Source: Gadus chalcogrammus
Lineage: Eukaryota > Chordata > Actinopteri > Gadiformes > Gadidae
NCBI RefSeq assembly: GCF_026213295.1
Contig: NC_079417.1
Location: forward strand, 9,431,511-9,495,510
Reading direction: 5' to 3'
Length of the DNA stretch: 64,000 bases
Of this stretch, positions 63,190 through 64,000 are shown piece by piece (the stretch's first letter is position 1; each line of letters opens with the position of its first letter). The translations under genes and the position numbers were made by a program. The notes below the pieces were generated by a model, which was not told the origin of the DNA, ran no database searches, and was given only the letters and a program-made list of their open reading frames with translations.

Positions 63190-63384
63190 GGTTGGTCCAC
63201 ACTGGAGTGATCGTCAAGACCATCCGCGTCGTGTGTACTGCCGAATGCCAGCCCTGACTTTTGGGCAACAGCCTCAACGGGGAACCACAAAGGCACAGGA
63301 ATGTAAAGGAACAGACCCGTGTGTGCGGACAGCCCTGGCCCTGCCACGGTGTTACTGGGCTTTCATCAAAGTGGGGACTGGTGC

Positions 63385-63418
63385 TGTGTTATTATTATAT
63401 TATTATTATTATTATTAT
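63385..63418. repeat. (TTA)n trinucleotide repeat
   Basis: About ten TTA units with one slip. Confidence 0.9.
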
Positions 63419-64000
63419 GCCGCAGATGTAAGCAAAGGATTTACGTTAAAATAAAAGTGTGCAAATGGTAGGAGTTTGGCAGCTCGCTGTTCAAAGGCCT
63501 TCCAGTATCCCTGCATGAGAGGATTTATGAGTGAATGACATTCGACATGACGTTCACGTGAAGTAGGAGATAACAGAGTAGGCGTAGGGGGAAAAAGAGG
63601 GGCGGGGCTGCGGTCGGTGAGATGAGGAGGCGAGATCAAAGCTTGTCGTGTGCTTGACTTACTGTAACTGTCAAAGTGCATAAGATACATGGCCTGCATG
63701 CACCAGGTGGGATGTACACAAGTCATTACGTTGAGTGATGGCACCTTCATTCACTGTCCCACCTCACGCTGAGGTAGACAAGAACCGCACTGGGAAGACT
63801 TGAGTCACGTATCTCCTTGTGCTTTTAAACCCATCTTAAACGAGGCTTGATTCACGAGGCCGCTGTTAAGGGCTGTCCCGTCCAGATCCCACCAGCTGTA
63901 TCGAGTCCCAGTAGTCCAGGGAGCCAGCTCTCTCTGGTTTCTAGGAAGCGTACTGAGTCACCGATGGTGCCCACTGGACGCCTGCACTGGATCACTGTGA

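Overview
The window is animal nuclear DNA, almost certainly from a teleost fish. Genes are split by GT-AG introns, and the DNA between them is packed with long (TG)n, (GA)n, (TA)n, (GAA)n and poly-C tracts, tRNA-derived SINEs and non-autonomous DNA transposons (hAT, TTAA-target and Harbinger types). The very high microsatellite density resembles gadid (cod-like) genomes, but that is an inference. Gene content (ARRDC3-like genes, TMEM167A next to XRCC4) matches the neighbourhood of human 5q14.

Layout. 1-8,655: no gene, several simple repeats. 8,656-29,380: a head-to-tail array of five intact arrestin-domain genes on the + strand (311, 347, 353, 313 and 333 aa). Each has six coding exons with the same intron phases (1, 2, 0, 1, 0). 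Genes 2 and 3 are a recent duplicate pair whose flanks are duplicated too. Gene 3 carries a 3.06-kb hAT-type insertion in intron 1 that itself holds several nested elements. 29,381-32,841: intergenic, microsatellites. 32,842-34,941 (-): a single-exon, intact 699-aa piggyBac-derived transposase-like gene that keeps the Asp triad and a Cys/His zinc finger. 34,942-50,119: about 15 kb with no recognisable gene, holding SINEs, a hAT MITE with perfect 8-bp target duplications and simple repeats. 50,120-52,124 (-): tmem167a (Kish-A, 72 aa) in four exons, including a 35-nt exon and an exon whose only coding content is the ATG. 52,125-52,298: a compact, probably bidirectional promoter. 52,299-64,000 (+): the 5' part of xrcc4. 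Coding exons are at 56,915-57,053 and 57,837-58,051; the rest lies beyond the right edge. Its first intron holds a 1.1-kb CpG-rich Harbinger-type MITE.

Function. The arrestin-domain genes are predicted alpha-arrestin adaptors for receptor trafficking and ubiquitination. Only genes 2 and 3 keep a PPxY motif for NEDD4-family ligases. tmem167a (secretory pathway) and xrcc4 (non-homologous end joining) are functionally unrelated but appear to share a promoter. Exon borders were read from splice consensus, phase and paralogue or family similarity; no computation or database search was run.
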